NCBI GenBank assembly: GCA_012799155.1
Contig: JAAZLV010000072.1
Coordinates: forward strand, 1 to 10,918
Direction of reading: 5' to 3'
Source: Bacteroidales bacterium
GTDB lineage: Bacteria > Bacteroidota > Bacteroidia > Bacteroidales > Dysgonomonadaceae
DNA: 10,918 nt
Position numbers and translations under genes: made by a program. Below, in pieces: positions 1-6,225 of the stretch (position 1 is the first letter of the stretch; each line of letters begins with the position of its first letter). The notes beneath the pieces are model-generated. The model saw only the letters and a list, made by a program, of their open reading frames with translations. It ran no database searches and was not told the DNA's origin.

Positions 1-356
1 CCGCCATGCTTGTTGAAGTAGCTGCGCACGTTGGCCACGGTGCGGGTGGGGTTGTCGGTGGCGGTCTCCACCACGATGGCGATACCGAAAGGTCCGTATC
101 CTTCGTAGACCATCTCCTTGTAGTCGGAGACATCCTTGTCGGTGGCCTTCTTGATGGCGCGCTCCACGTTTTCCTTCGGCATGTTCTCCTTCTTGGCCTG
201 CTGAATCAGCACGCGCAGGCGCGGGTTTGTGTCGGGTTCCGATCCCCCCTCGCGCACGGCGATGGTGATCTGTTTCCCCAGTTTGGTGAAGACGCGGGCC
301 ATGTTGCCCCAGCGTTTCAGTTTGGTTGCTTTCCTGTATTCAAATGCTCTTCCCAT
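1..356 (-). CDS. yebC: YebC/PmpR-family protein, N-terminal part (runs off the window at base 1)
   Basis: About 118 residues are visible, from an ATG at 356-354. The reading frame is open to the window edge, so the C-terminal half is missing. After the first ~20 residues it follows the family closely: VFTKLGKQITIAVREGG, NPRLRVLIQQAKKENMPKEN, VERAIKK, then YEGYGPFGIAIVVE and TDNPTRTVANVR. The usual opening AGHSKWANIKHRK is replaced by GRAFEYRKATKLKRWGNMA, a form I recall from Bacteroidetes homologues. YebC proteins are cytosolic; they have been described as transcriptional regulators, and from memory some members are linked to translation of difficult proline-rich stretches, so the exact role here is open. 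It lies 104 bp downstream of pheT in the same direction with no obvious TAnnTTTG promoter in the gap, so read-through from pheT is possible. The family call is firm, the function is not. Confidence 0.93.
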   Translation of the reverse strand, partial: MGRAFEYRKATKLKRWGNMARVFTKLGKQITIAVREGGSEPDTNPRLRVLIQQAKKENMPKENVERAIKKATDKDVSDYKEMVYEGYGPFGIAIVVETATDNPTRTVANVRSYFNKHG

Positions 357-416
357 ATTGTTGTAAATCTGATCCCCGGTCTTTGTGCAAGGCGCAACGG
401 GTCTGTTAAATGTTTA

Positions 417-458
417 TTTTGATTGCAATCGGTACATCTTTACATTTACGAATCAAAA
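417..458. repeat. Inverted repeat in the pheT-yebC gap
   Basis: TTTTGATT at 417-424 is perfectly complemented by AATCAAAA at 451-458, with a 26-nt spacer. The left arm overlaps a second perfect palindrome, GATTGCAATC at 421-430, so the two pairings exclude each other. The site sits just after the pheT stop (TGA, 463-461) and could be a weak terminator or processing site for pheT, or a binding site ahead of yebC. The stem is AT-rich and is followed on the minus strand by an A-rich tract rather than a U tract, so a classic intrinsic terminator is unlikely. Confidence 0.35.
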
Positions 459-460
459 GA

Positions 461-2923
461 TCACCTTAGTTGTGCCCCCAGTTCCTTTTCCAGGTTCTGC
501 CGGATGCGGTTCATCACACCGTCGATCTGTTTGTCGTTCAGTGTTTTTGTTTCATCCTGCAGCAGGAAGTTGACCGCGTAGGACTTCTTGCCCTCCGGCA
601 GGTTCTTCCCCTCGTAGACATCGAAGAGGGACACCTGCTTCAGCAGCTTCTTCTCGGTGTTGCGGGCCAGCTGCTCGATCTGTGAGAAGGTGACGCTCTT
701 GTCGATCAGCAGTGCCAGGTCCCTGCTCACGGCAGGGAAGCGGGAGATCTCGGTGAAGCTCACGTTCTTTTTGTCACTCTCCTGCATCAGCTTGTCCCAG
801 CTCATCTCTGCATAGAAGACCTCGGTGTCGATGTCGAACTGCTTACACAGTTGCGGGTTGACGATGCCGAAGCTGCCGATCAGCTCCTTGCGGGTGCTCA
901 GGCTCATGGCCGTGGAATAGATGTCATTTTGCAGCTCTTCGTAACGGATGCCGTTGCCGTTGATGCCCAGCCTCCTGAGGATGTTCTCCAGGTGGGCTTT
1001 CAGCTCGTAGACACTGGTCTGCTCCTCCGCGGCGGCCCAGTTCTTGCGGGTGCGCTTGCCGCAGAGCCAGAGACCTATCCTTGTCTCCTCGGAGTAGGGC
1101 GCCAGGATATGCTCCTGTTGTTGTTTCTCCCCGTCGTAGTGATAGCAGTTGCCAAACTCGTAGAAGCGGAGATCATTGTTCTTGCGGTTGCGGTTGTAGG
1201 CGATGCTCTCCAGTCCCCCGAACAGCAGTGTCTGTCGCATCACGCTCAGGTCGCCGCTCAGTGGGTTGACCAGTGATACGCAGTGTGGGGCGGGGTAGGA
1301 GGTGAGCGGTTCGTAATAGCTCTTTTTTGTGAGCGAGTTGTTGAGGATCTCACTGAAGCCGGCGGCGGTGAGTTGTTCGGAGATCAGCGTCTGCAGCTTG
1401 TACTTACGGTCAGTAGCAGTCTGGAAGGAGAGATTTCCCTTGAGTGACTGGCTGAACTCCACATTGTTGTAACCATAGATGCGAAGGATATCCTCGATCA
1501 CATCAACGTCACGGGTCACATCCACGCGATAGGTGGGAATCCGGAGGATCAGCCCTTCGCTGTTTTCCTGTTCTATTTCGATCTCCAGGCTGCGGAGGAT
1601 ATTTTTCACTGTCTCCGTGGGGATCTCTTTCCCAATGAGGGAATTGATTTTATTGTATGCAAGGCGCACAGTTGCTCTTTCAATCGGGGTGGGGTAGATG
1701 TCCCTTATCTCGCCTTCGACGATGCCACCTGCCAGCTCTTTTATCATCAGGGCAGCCCTTTTGAGCACGTAGAGTGTGTTGTTTGGGTCGGCACCCCGTT
1801 CAAAGCGGAAGGAGGAGTCGGTGTTGAGGCCGTGCCGGCGGGCGGTCTTCCGTACCCGGGTGGGGTTGAAGTAGGCCGACTCGAGGAAGATGTCGCGGGT
1901 TTCCATGGTGACGCCCGAATGGAGTCCCCCGAAAACACCGGCAATGCACATACCCTCCACGCTGTTGCAGATCATCAGGTCACGGTTGCCCAACTCCCGC
2001 TCTTGTTCGTCGAGAGTCACGAATTTTGTCTTTTCGGGTAGGGTGCGCACTACCACCTCGTTGCCGGTGATGTGTGCCGCGTCGAATGCGTGCAGGGGAT
2101 GCCCCGTTTCGTGGAGTAGGTAGTTGGTGATGTCTACGATGTTGTTGATGGGGCGCAGACCGATCACCTGCAACCGGTTCTTCAGCCAGTCGGGGCTCTC
2201 GCTGACGGTGACGCCGCGGATGGTGAGACCGGAGTAGCGGGGACAGGCTTCCAGGTCCTCTACGATCACCTCGATGCCGCCATCGGTTTTGTCTGCGGTA
2301 AACGCGTCGACCGATGGCATCTGCAGCTTGCAGGGGATGCCCGCCTGTGTGAGTGCTGCTGCCAGGTCGCGCGCTACCCCATAGTGGGAGGCTGCATCCA
2401 CCCTGTTGGGGGTGATGTCCACCTCCAGCACCCAGTCGCTTTTCACATTGTAGTACTCTTTGGCAGGGGTCCCCACCACAGCATCGGGTGGAAGGACGAT
2501 GATGCCGTCGTGCGAGGTGCCGATGCCGATCTCATCCTCGGCGCAGATCATGCCGAACGACTCTTCGCCACGAATCTTCGATCGCTTGATGGTGATCTCC
2601 TCCTCGCCAAACCAAAGCTTGGTGCCCACAGTAGCCACAATCACCTTCTGTCCGGCAGCCACATTGGGCGCGCCGCAGACAATTTTCAGCGGCTCTTCGC
2701 CGTTGCCGGTGTTTACGGTGGTGAGGTGCAGATGGTCGGAGTTCGGATGCTCGGTGCAGGTGAGCACCTCACCGATCACCAGTCCCTCCAGACCGCCACG
2801 GATGGTTTGAATCTCCTCCACGCTGCCTGTTTCCAGTCCGATGGAGGTGAGCATGTCGGCCGTCTGTTGCGGCGTCATCTCAAATTGCAGATATTCCCTT
2901 AGCCAGTTGTACGAAATGTTCAT
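461..2923 (-). CDS. pheT: Phenylalanine--tRNA ligase beta subunit
   Basis: At 820 residues this is the full length expected for the bacterial beta subunit. It pairs with PheS in an alpha2-beta2 cytosolic enzyme that charges tRNA-Phe. The start MNISYNWLREYL is typical. Domains in order are: an OB-fold tRNA-binding (EMAP-like) domain at about residues 40-150 (GLVIGEVL, HPNSDHLHL, VCGAPNV); the B3/B4 domain, including GLRPINNIVDITNYLL and HPLHAFDA, which carries editing in this family; a B5 domain at about 415-490 (PTYRVDVTRDVDVIEDILRI); the inactive synthetase-like core; and a C-terminal FDX-ACB anticodon-binding domain at about 725-819 (FPAVSRDLALL, FDVYEG). pheS is not in the window, so the two subunits are unlinked or distant here. 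It stands downstream of pgk but behind its own terminator/promoter pair. No truncation or frameshift is seen. Large open frames on the opposite strand are shadows. Confidence 0.98.
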   Translation of the reverse strand: MNISYNWLREYLQFEMTPQQTADMLTSIGLETGSVEEIQTIRGGLEGLVIGEVLTCTEHPNSDHLHLTTVNTGNGEEPLKIVCGAPNVAAGQKVIVATVGTKLWFGEEEITIKRSKIRGEESFGMICAEDEIGIGTSHDGIIVLPPDAVVGTPAKEYYNVKSDWVLEVDITPNRVDAASHYGVARDLAAALTQAGIPCKLQMPSVDAFTADKTDGGIEVIVEDLEACPRYSGLTIRGVTVSESPDWLKNRLQVIGLRPINNIVDITNYLLHETGHPLHAFDAAHITGNEVVVRTLPEKTKFVTLDEQERELGNRDLMICNSVEGMCIAGVFGGLHSGVTMETRDIFLESAYFNPTRVRKTARRHGLNTDSSFRFERGADPNNTLYVLKRAALMIKELAGGIVEGEIRDIYPTPIERATVRLAYNKINSLIGKEIPTETVKNILRSLEIEIEQENSEGLILRIPTYRVDVTRDVDVIEDILRIYGYNNVEFSQSLKGNLSFQTATDRKYKLQTLISEQLTAAGFSEILNNSLTKKSYYEPLTSYPAPHCVSLVNPLSGDLSVMRQTLLFGGLESIAYNRNRKNNDLRFYEFGNCYHYDGEKQQQEHILAPYSEETRIGLWLCGKRTRKNWAAAEEQTSVYELKAHLENILRRLGINGNGIRYEELQNDIYSTAMSLSTRKELIGSFGIVNPQLCKQFDIDTEVFYAEMSWDKLMQESDKKNVSFTEISRFPAVSRDLALLIDKSVTFSQIEQLARNTEKKLLKQVSLFDVYEGKNLPEGKKSYAVNFLLQDETKTLNDKQIDGVMNRIRQNLEKELGAQLR

Positions 2924-2950
2924 TGTTGAATGATTGAGTCAAATTGAGCC

Positions 2951-2983
2951 CAAAAGTACAAAAAAATGATGAGATAACACAAA
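2951..2983 (-). promoter_or_regulatory. Probable Bacteroidetes-type promoter of pheT
   Basis: Read on the minus strand, TACTTTTG at 2958-2951 matches the -7 consensus TAnnTTTG, and TTTG at 2983-2980 matches the -33 element, with 21 nt between them. Transcription would begin near 2944, leaving a leader of about 20 nt before the pheT ATG. The -33 box starts 11 bases after the end of the U-tract of the pgk terminator. Both elements and their spacing are read directly; promoter activity is inferred. Confidence 0.7.
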
Positions 2984-2993
2984 GGGAGGGGTT

Positions 2994-3030
2994 CAAAACA
3001 AAAACCGTACGAACATGTTGTCCGTACGGT
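2994..3030 (-). terminator. Intrinsic terminator downstream of pgk
   Basis: On the minus strand ACCGTACG (3030-3023) pairs perfectly with CGTACGGT (3011-3004) across an 11-nt loop, and the second arm runs straight into TTTTGTTTTG. An 8-bp stem with four G-C pairs and a following U-rich tract is the standard rho-independent form. It begins 43 bases after the pgk stop codon and separates pgk from pheT. Confidence 0.85.
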
Positions 3031-3072
3031 CAATGGATTTAGCGGGACTGCGGGGGCGGTCCCTTTAGCTGC

Positions 3073-4335
3073 TTAGTATCCGCGGATCGCCTTGATGCCA
3101 GGGAGCACTTTGCCCTCGATCATCTCCAGCAGGGCACCCCCACCGGTGGATACGTAGGACACCTGATCGGCATGGCCGAACTTGTTGACGCAGGCAACCG
3201 AGTCGCCACCGCCCACAAGCGAGAAGGCACCCTTTTGGGTTGCTTCCACGATGGCGTTGGAGACGGCACGCGATCCCTTGTCGAAGTTATCGAATTCGAA
3301 GACGCCCACCGGTCCGTTCCAGAGGATGGTCTTTGAGTTCTTGATTACTTCGGTGAACAGTTTCTCAGCGTCGGGACCGATGTCGAGACCTTCCCAACCG
3401 TCGGGGATCTCCTTCACCGATGCGAAGTTGGTGTTGGCATCGTTGCTGAAGCTGTCGGCGATCTTGGCGTCGGTGGCCAGCACCAAATTCACACCCTTTG
3501 TCTTTGCCATCTCCACCAGCTCGCGGGCCAGGTCCAGCTTGTCGTTCTCCACAATGGAGTCGCCAATCTTGCCGTCGAAAGCCTTGGCGAAGGTGTAGGT
3601 CATGCCACCTGCCAGAATCAGGTTGTCTACCTTGTCGAGCAGGTTGCGGATGATCTCAATCTTGGAGGATACCTTTGAACCTCCCATGATGGCGGTGAAG
3701 GGACGTTCTGTATCCTTCATCACCTTCTCTACGGCGGTGATTTCATTTTGCAGGAGGTAGCCGAACAGCTTGTGTGCCGCATCGAAATGATCGGCGATCA
3801 GGGCTGTGGAGGCGTGGGCACGGTGTGCGGTACCGAAGGCATCATTGACATAGACATCGGCATAAGAGGCCAGCTTTTTGGTGAACTCCTTCTGTGATTC
3901 CTTCACTGCCTTCTTAGCGGCTGCGGTCTCCTCCTCGGTGGCATCTTCTGCCAGTCCGCGGGGTTTGCCCTCCTCCTCGGCATAGAAGCGGAGGTTCTCC
4001 AGCAGCAGGGCTTCGCCCGGACGCAGTGCGGCTGCCTTGGCTTCGGTTTCAGCACCAATGCAGTCATCGGCAAACTGTACATCTACACCCAACAGCTCAG
4101 CTACACGGGGCAGGATGTGACTTAGGGAGAACTTGTCGGTCGCACCTTTCGGCCGGCCAAGGTGTGAACCGATGATCACGCTGCCACCATCCTTGAGGAT
4201 CTTTTTTAGCGTGGGAACGGCTGCCCGGATGCGGGTGTCGTCAGTAATATGAAAGTTCTCGTCGAGTGGCACGTTGAAATCCACGCGAACGAATGCCTTT
4301 TTACCGGCAAAATTGAATGAGTCCATTGTTTGCAT
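3073..4335 (-). CDS. pgk: Phosphoglycerate kinase
   Basis: This cytosolic enzyme transfers phosphate from 1,3-bisphosphoglycerate to ADP in glycolysis, and works in reverse in gluconeogenesis. Visible motifs are the N-terminal signature [15 protein letters not shown] (residues 13-27), SHLGRPKG (57-64, substrate binding), LLENLRF (111-117), [14 protein letters not shown] (163-176), the linker/nucleotide region with WNGPVGVFE, and the phosphate-binding LVGGGDS near the C-terminus. At 420 residues it is longer than the usual ~395. The extra length is an acidic/lysine-rich insertion at about residues 125-150, known to me from Bacteroidetes PGKs. I chose Met1 ([13 protein letters not shown]) over Met4 because relatives start this way; the leader just before it is A-rich (AAAAAGAGAAC), usual in this phylum. 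It is followed by a strong terminator and preceded by a candidate promoter, so it is probably monocistronic. Confidence 0.98.
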   Translation of the reverse strand: MQTMDSFNFAGKKAFVRVDFNVPLDENFHITDDTRIRAAVPTLKKILKDGGSVIIGSHLGRPKGATDKFSLSHILPRVAELLGVDVQFADDCIGAETEAKAAALRPGEALLLENLRFYAEEEGKPRGLAEDATEEETAAAKKAVKESQKEFTKKLASYADVYVNDAFGTAHRAHASTALIADHFDAAHKLFGYLLQNEITAVEKVMKDTERPFTAIMGGSKVSSKIEIIRNLLDKVDNLILAGGMTYTFAKAFDGKIGDSIVENDKLDLARELVEMAKTKGVNLVLATDAKIADSFSNDANTNFASVKEIPDGWEGLDIGPDAEKLFTEVIKNSKTILWNGPVGVFEFDNFDKGSRAVSNAIVEATQKGAFSLVGGGDSVACVNKFGHADQVSYVSTGGGALLEMIEGKVLPGIKAIRGY

Positions 4336-4393
4336 AGTTCTCTTTTTATGTTGTTGATGTGAGTTTTCGCTCTTCGAATGATAAACCTGACTG

Positions 4394-4401
4394 CAAAGAT
4401 A
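4394..4401 (-). promoter_or_regulatory. Candidate -7 promoter element of pgk
   Basis: Read on the minus strand, 4401-4394 is TATCTTTG, an exact TAnnTTTG match. A start near 4387 would give a leader of about 50 nt. The -33 side is weak: the nearest TTG (4429-4427) lies 25 nt upstream, beyond the usual spacing. The element falls in the 108-bp gap between the OsmC-family gene and pgk, where a promoter is expected. Confidence 0.55.
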
Positions 4402-4443
4402 GCAATATTTTAGAGAAAAATTTCCTCAATGGCGCCAAATTGT

Positions 4444-4866
4444 TCAACCCTCCTTCACCACCACCTCGTAGCTCACCGGCACTGCTTTCTTGTACATGGC
4501 AAGTACCCCGCAGTAGTTCTCGAAGGAGAGGTTGCAAGCTCTCTCCAGCTTCTCCTTTGGTAGATTCTCTCCTTCAAAAGCATACACCACCTTCAGTGAG
4601 GTATATTGTTTGGGATGCTCTTCTGTCATCTCTGCATCGATGCGGATTTCAAATTTCTTCAATTCGATTCGCATCTTACGGGCTATCTCCACGATGTCGA
4701 GACCCGAGCACCCTGCCGCTGAGATCAGCAACAACTTCTTGGGCCGCGGACCGGCATCGTCCCCTCCTTGTTCTTTTCCCAAGTCGATCGAGATTGTATG
4801 TCCGTCGATCTCGGTATCGAAAATATTGTTCTCTCTCCAGATTGTCTGAATGGAATGTGTGGCCAT
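4444..4866 (-). CDS. OsmC/Ohr-family protein
   Basis: This is a 140-residue protein starting MATHSIQTIW. An upstream in-frame Met would add 15 residues, but the added part does not look like the family, whereas the chosen start leads directly into the first beta strand. OsmC-family proteins are small cytosolic dimers; characterised members reduce organic hydroperoxides with a cysteine pair, while others have unknown roles. The two family cysteines appear to be Cys53 (ISAAGCSGLDIVEI) and Cys119 (ENYCGVLAMY), with an additional Cys111. The GPRPKKLLLISAAGCS segment, including the helix after the first Cys, is diagnostic. The sequence resembles the YhfA/OsmC-like branch more than Ohr, so hydroperoxide reductase activity should not be assumed. 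It lies upstream of pgk in the same direction and divergent from the asparaginase gene. I found no clean TAnnTTTG element for it. Confidence 0.88.
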   Translation of the reverse strand: MATHSIQTIWRENNIFDTEIDGHTISIDLGKEQGGDDAGPRPKKLLLISAAGCSGLDIVEIARKMRIELKKFEIRIDAEMTEEHPKQYTSLKVVYAFEGENLPKEKLERACNLSFENYCGVLAMYKKAVPVSYEVVVKEG

Positions 4867-5025
4867 AAAATTCAGTTTTATATGTTTGTGAATTTCTACT
4901 CCGTTAAACAATTTGTCAACACTTTGGTTCGATCATTGTGAAACGGATGGTCACGATAACTCCTCCGGCTTGACCCCAATGGTGATAAAAAATGTCAAAA
5001 AGAAATTAGATTCAATACAAAATGC

Positions 5026-5033
5026 TATATTTG
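5026..5033 (+). promoter_or_regulatory. Candidate -7 promoter element of the asparaginase gene
   Basis: TATATTTG is an exact match to TAnnTTTG, 17 bases before the ATG. It would start transcription near 5040 with a very short leader of about 10 nt. No TTG/TTTG is present 17-23 nt upstream, so the -33 half is missing and the call is moderate. It sits in the 184-bp divergent gap (4867-5050), in which I see no other convincing element. Confidence 0.45.
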
Positions 5034-5050
5034 CTGTAAAATAGAGCGTG

Positions 5051-6094
5051 ATGATCGATACAAACGCAAACGTATTGCTGATATATACCGGTGGAACCAT
5101 CGGAATGGTTGAGAATACCGAGAGCGGTGCGCTGGAACCCTTCAACTTCAGCCACCTTCGTTCGAACATGCCTGAAATAAAGCGGCTTAACTTTAACGTT
5201 GAGACCTACCTCTTCGACCCTCCCATCGACTCGTCGGATGTTTCCATTTCCATCTGGCAGCAGATGGTCAAGGTTATTGAAACGAACTACTTAAAGTATG
5301 ATGGTTTCGTAATCCTCCATGGAACTGATACCATGGCCTATACTGCTTCGGCACTCAGCTTCATGCTGGAGAACCTGAACAAGCCGGTGATCCTCACCGG
5401 CTCACAACTACCCATCGGTAAGATGCGCACCGACGGAAAGGAGAATCTGATTACCGCACTGGAGATTGCTGCCGACAAGGATGAAACCGGTCGACCGATA
5501 GTGCCGGAACTTTGTATCTACATGCAGAAATTGCTGATGCGGGGTAACAGGACTACCAAGGTGAATGCCGATCATTTCAGTGCCTTCAACAGTCCCAACT
5601 ACCCATACCTGGCGGAAGCAGGACTGGATATCCGCTACAACAAAACCGCCATTCTCCGACAAAATGAAGATCGCCCGGTATGTTTTAATTATGAACTTGA
5701 CCGTTATATGGTTGTGTTGAAACTATTTCCCGGCATCAGTCGTGAGGTGGTGCGGGCACATCTCACCATACCCGGACTGAGAGGAGTGGTGCTTGAAACA
5801 TATGGTAGCGGTAATTCACCCATCAATCCCTGGTTCATGGAGATGATCAGAGATGCCGTTGATCGTGGAATTGTGGTGGTCAATGTGACGCAGTGTCTTT
5901 ATGGATCGGTGGTGATGCATCGATATGAGAATGGACAGCGGCTCGAGAGGGTTGGGGTGATAGGTGGCTACGACATCACTACAGAAGCGGCGTTGGCCAA
6001 GCTGATGGCTCTCTTTGGCAAAGGATACCAGCCCGATGAAGTGAAGGAGCTGATGTATCAGTCGTTGCGCGGAGAAATCACGGTGAGGAGTTAA
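5051..6094 (+). CDS. ansA: Type I (cytoplasmic-type) L-asparaginase
   Basis: This enzyme hydrolyses L-asparagine to aspartate and ammonia. The 347-residue protein has no signal peptide, which with its similarity to E. coli AnsA rather than AnsB points to the cytoplasmic form. Numbered from the ATG at 5051, the catalytic residues are visible: Thr16 in IYTGGTIGM (first threonine nucleophile), Thr92-Asp93 in HGTDTMAYTASAL, and Lys170 in GNRTTKVNADHFSAF, with TGSQLPIGKMRTDG between them. Positions match the E. coli type I enzyme (Thr14, Thr91, Asp92, Lys163, from memory) within a few residues. The C-terminal allosteric-type domain is complete (VVLETYGSGNSP, TQCLYGSV, GYDITTEAALAKL). A GTG codon directly before the ATG at 5048 is an alternative start that adds one residue. 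No partner gene for asparagine uptake is next to it; it appears to stand alone. Confidence 0.96.
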   Translation: MIDTNANVLLIYTGGTIGMVENTESGALEPFNFSHLRSNMPEIKRLNFNVETYLFDPPIDSSDVSISIWQQMVKVIETNYLKYDGFVILHGTDTMAYTASALSFMLENLNKPVILTGSQLPIGKMRTDGKENLITALEIAADKDETGRPIVPELCIYMQKLLMRGNRTTKVNADHFSAFNSPNYPYLAEAGLDIRYNKTAILRQNEDRPVCFNYELDRYMVVLKLFPGISREVVRAHLTIPGLRGVVLETYGSGNSPINPWFMEMIRDAVDRGIVVVNVTQCLYGSVVMHRYENGQRLERVGVIGGYDITTEAALAKLMALFGKGYQPDEVKELMYQSLRGEITVRS

Positions 6095-6121
6095 TTCCTT
6101 TCGTAATTTGACTCCTTTTTC

Positions 6122-6129
6122 TATCTTTG
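6122..6129 (+). promoter_or_regulatory. Candidate -7 promoter element of the GH15 gene
   Basis: TATCTTTG matches TAnnTTTG exactly, 28 bases past the asparaginase stop. Transcription would start near 6136, giving a leader of about 90 nt. The nearest TTTG upstream (6107-6110) is only 11 nt away, too close for a standard -33 box, so the upstream half is unsure. The last two bases of the element are shared with a 7-bp inverted repeat. Confidence 0.5.
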
Positions 6130-6148
6130 TTCTGCACTAAACAGAACA
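6128..6148. repeat. 7-bp perfect inverted repeat at the GH15 promoter (possible operator)
   Basis: TGTTCTG (6128-6134) and CAGAACA (6142-6148) are perfect complements separated by CACTAAA. The repeat starts inside the candidate -7 box and covers the expected transcription start, the position where a repressor would block initiation. An alternative is a hairpin at the 3' end of the asparaginase transcript, but no U tract follows either arm on the plus strand, so a classic terminator is not supported. Confidence 0.5.
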
Positions 6149-6225
6149 TCAACATTTCTGCCCGACAACAGGCAATGGCTTTTGTCGATCATCCTGAATG
6201 CCGGCAGGGGTGAAACAGCTTATCT

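Noticed and set aside
851..1276. Open frames of 60-170 codons on the plus strand across pheT, for example 851-1276 and 2384-2902
   Set aside because: They lie wholly inside a full-length, well-conserved pheT on the other strand, have no recognisable domains, and arise from GC-rich codon structure.
4359..4868. A plus-strand open frame of 169 codons opposite the OsmC-family gene
   Set aside because: It is antisense to a gene with clear family motifs; its Ser/Arg/Pro-rich translation has no recognisable features.
4867..4911. A longer start for the OsmC-family protein (15 extra residues)
   Set aside because: The extra residues do not resemble the family N-terminus, and the Met at 4866-4864 begins directly at the conserved first strand.
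4903..4920. Possible operator-like palindrome GTTAAACAATTTGTCAAC in the divergent gap
   Set aside because: Only six of nine base pairs are symmetric, which is near what AT-rich DNA gives by chance.
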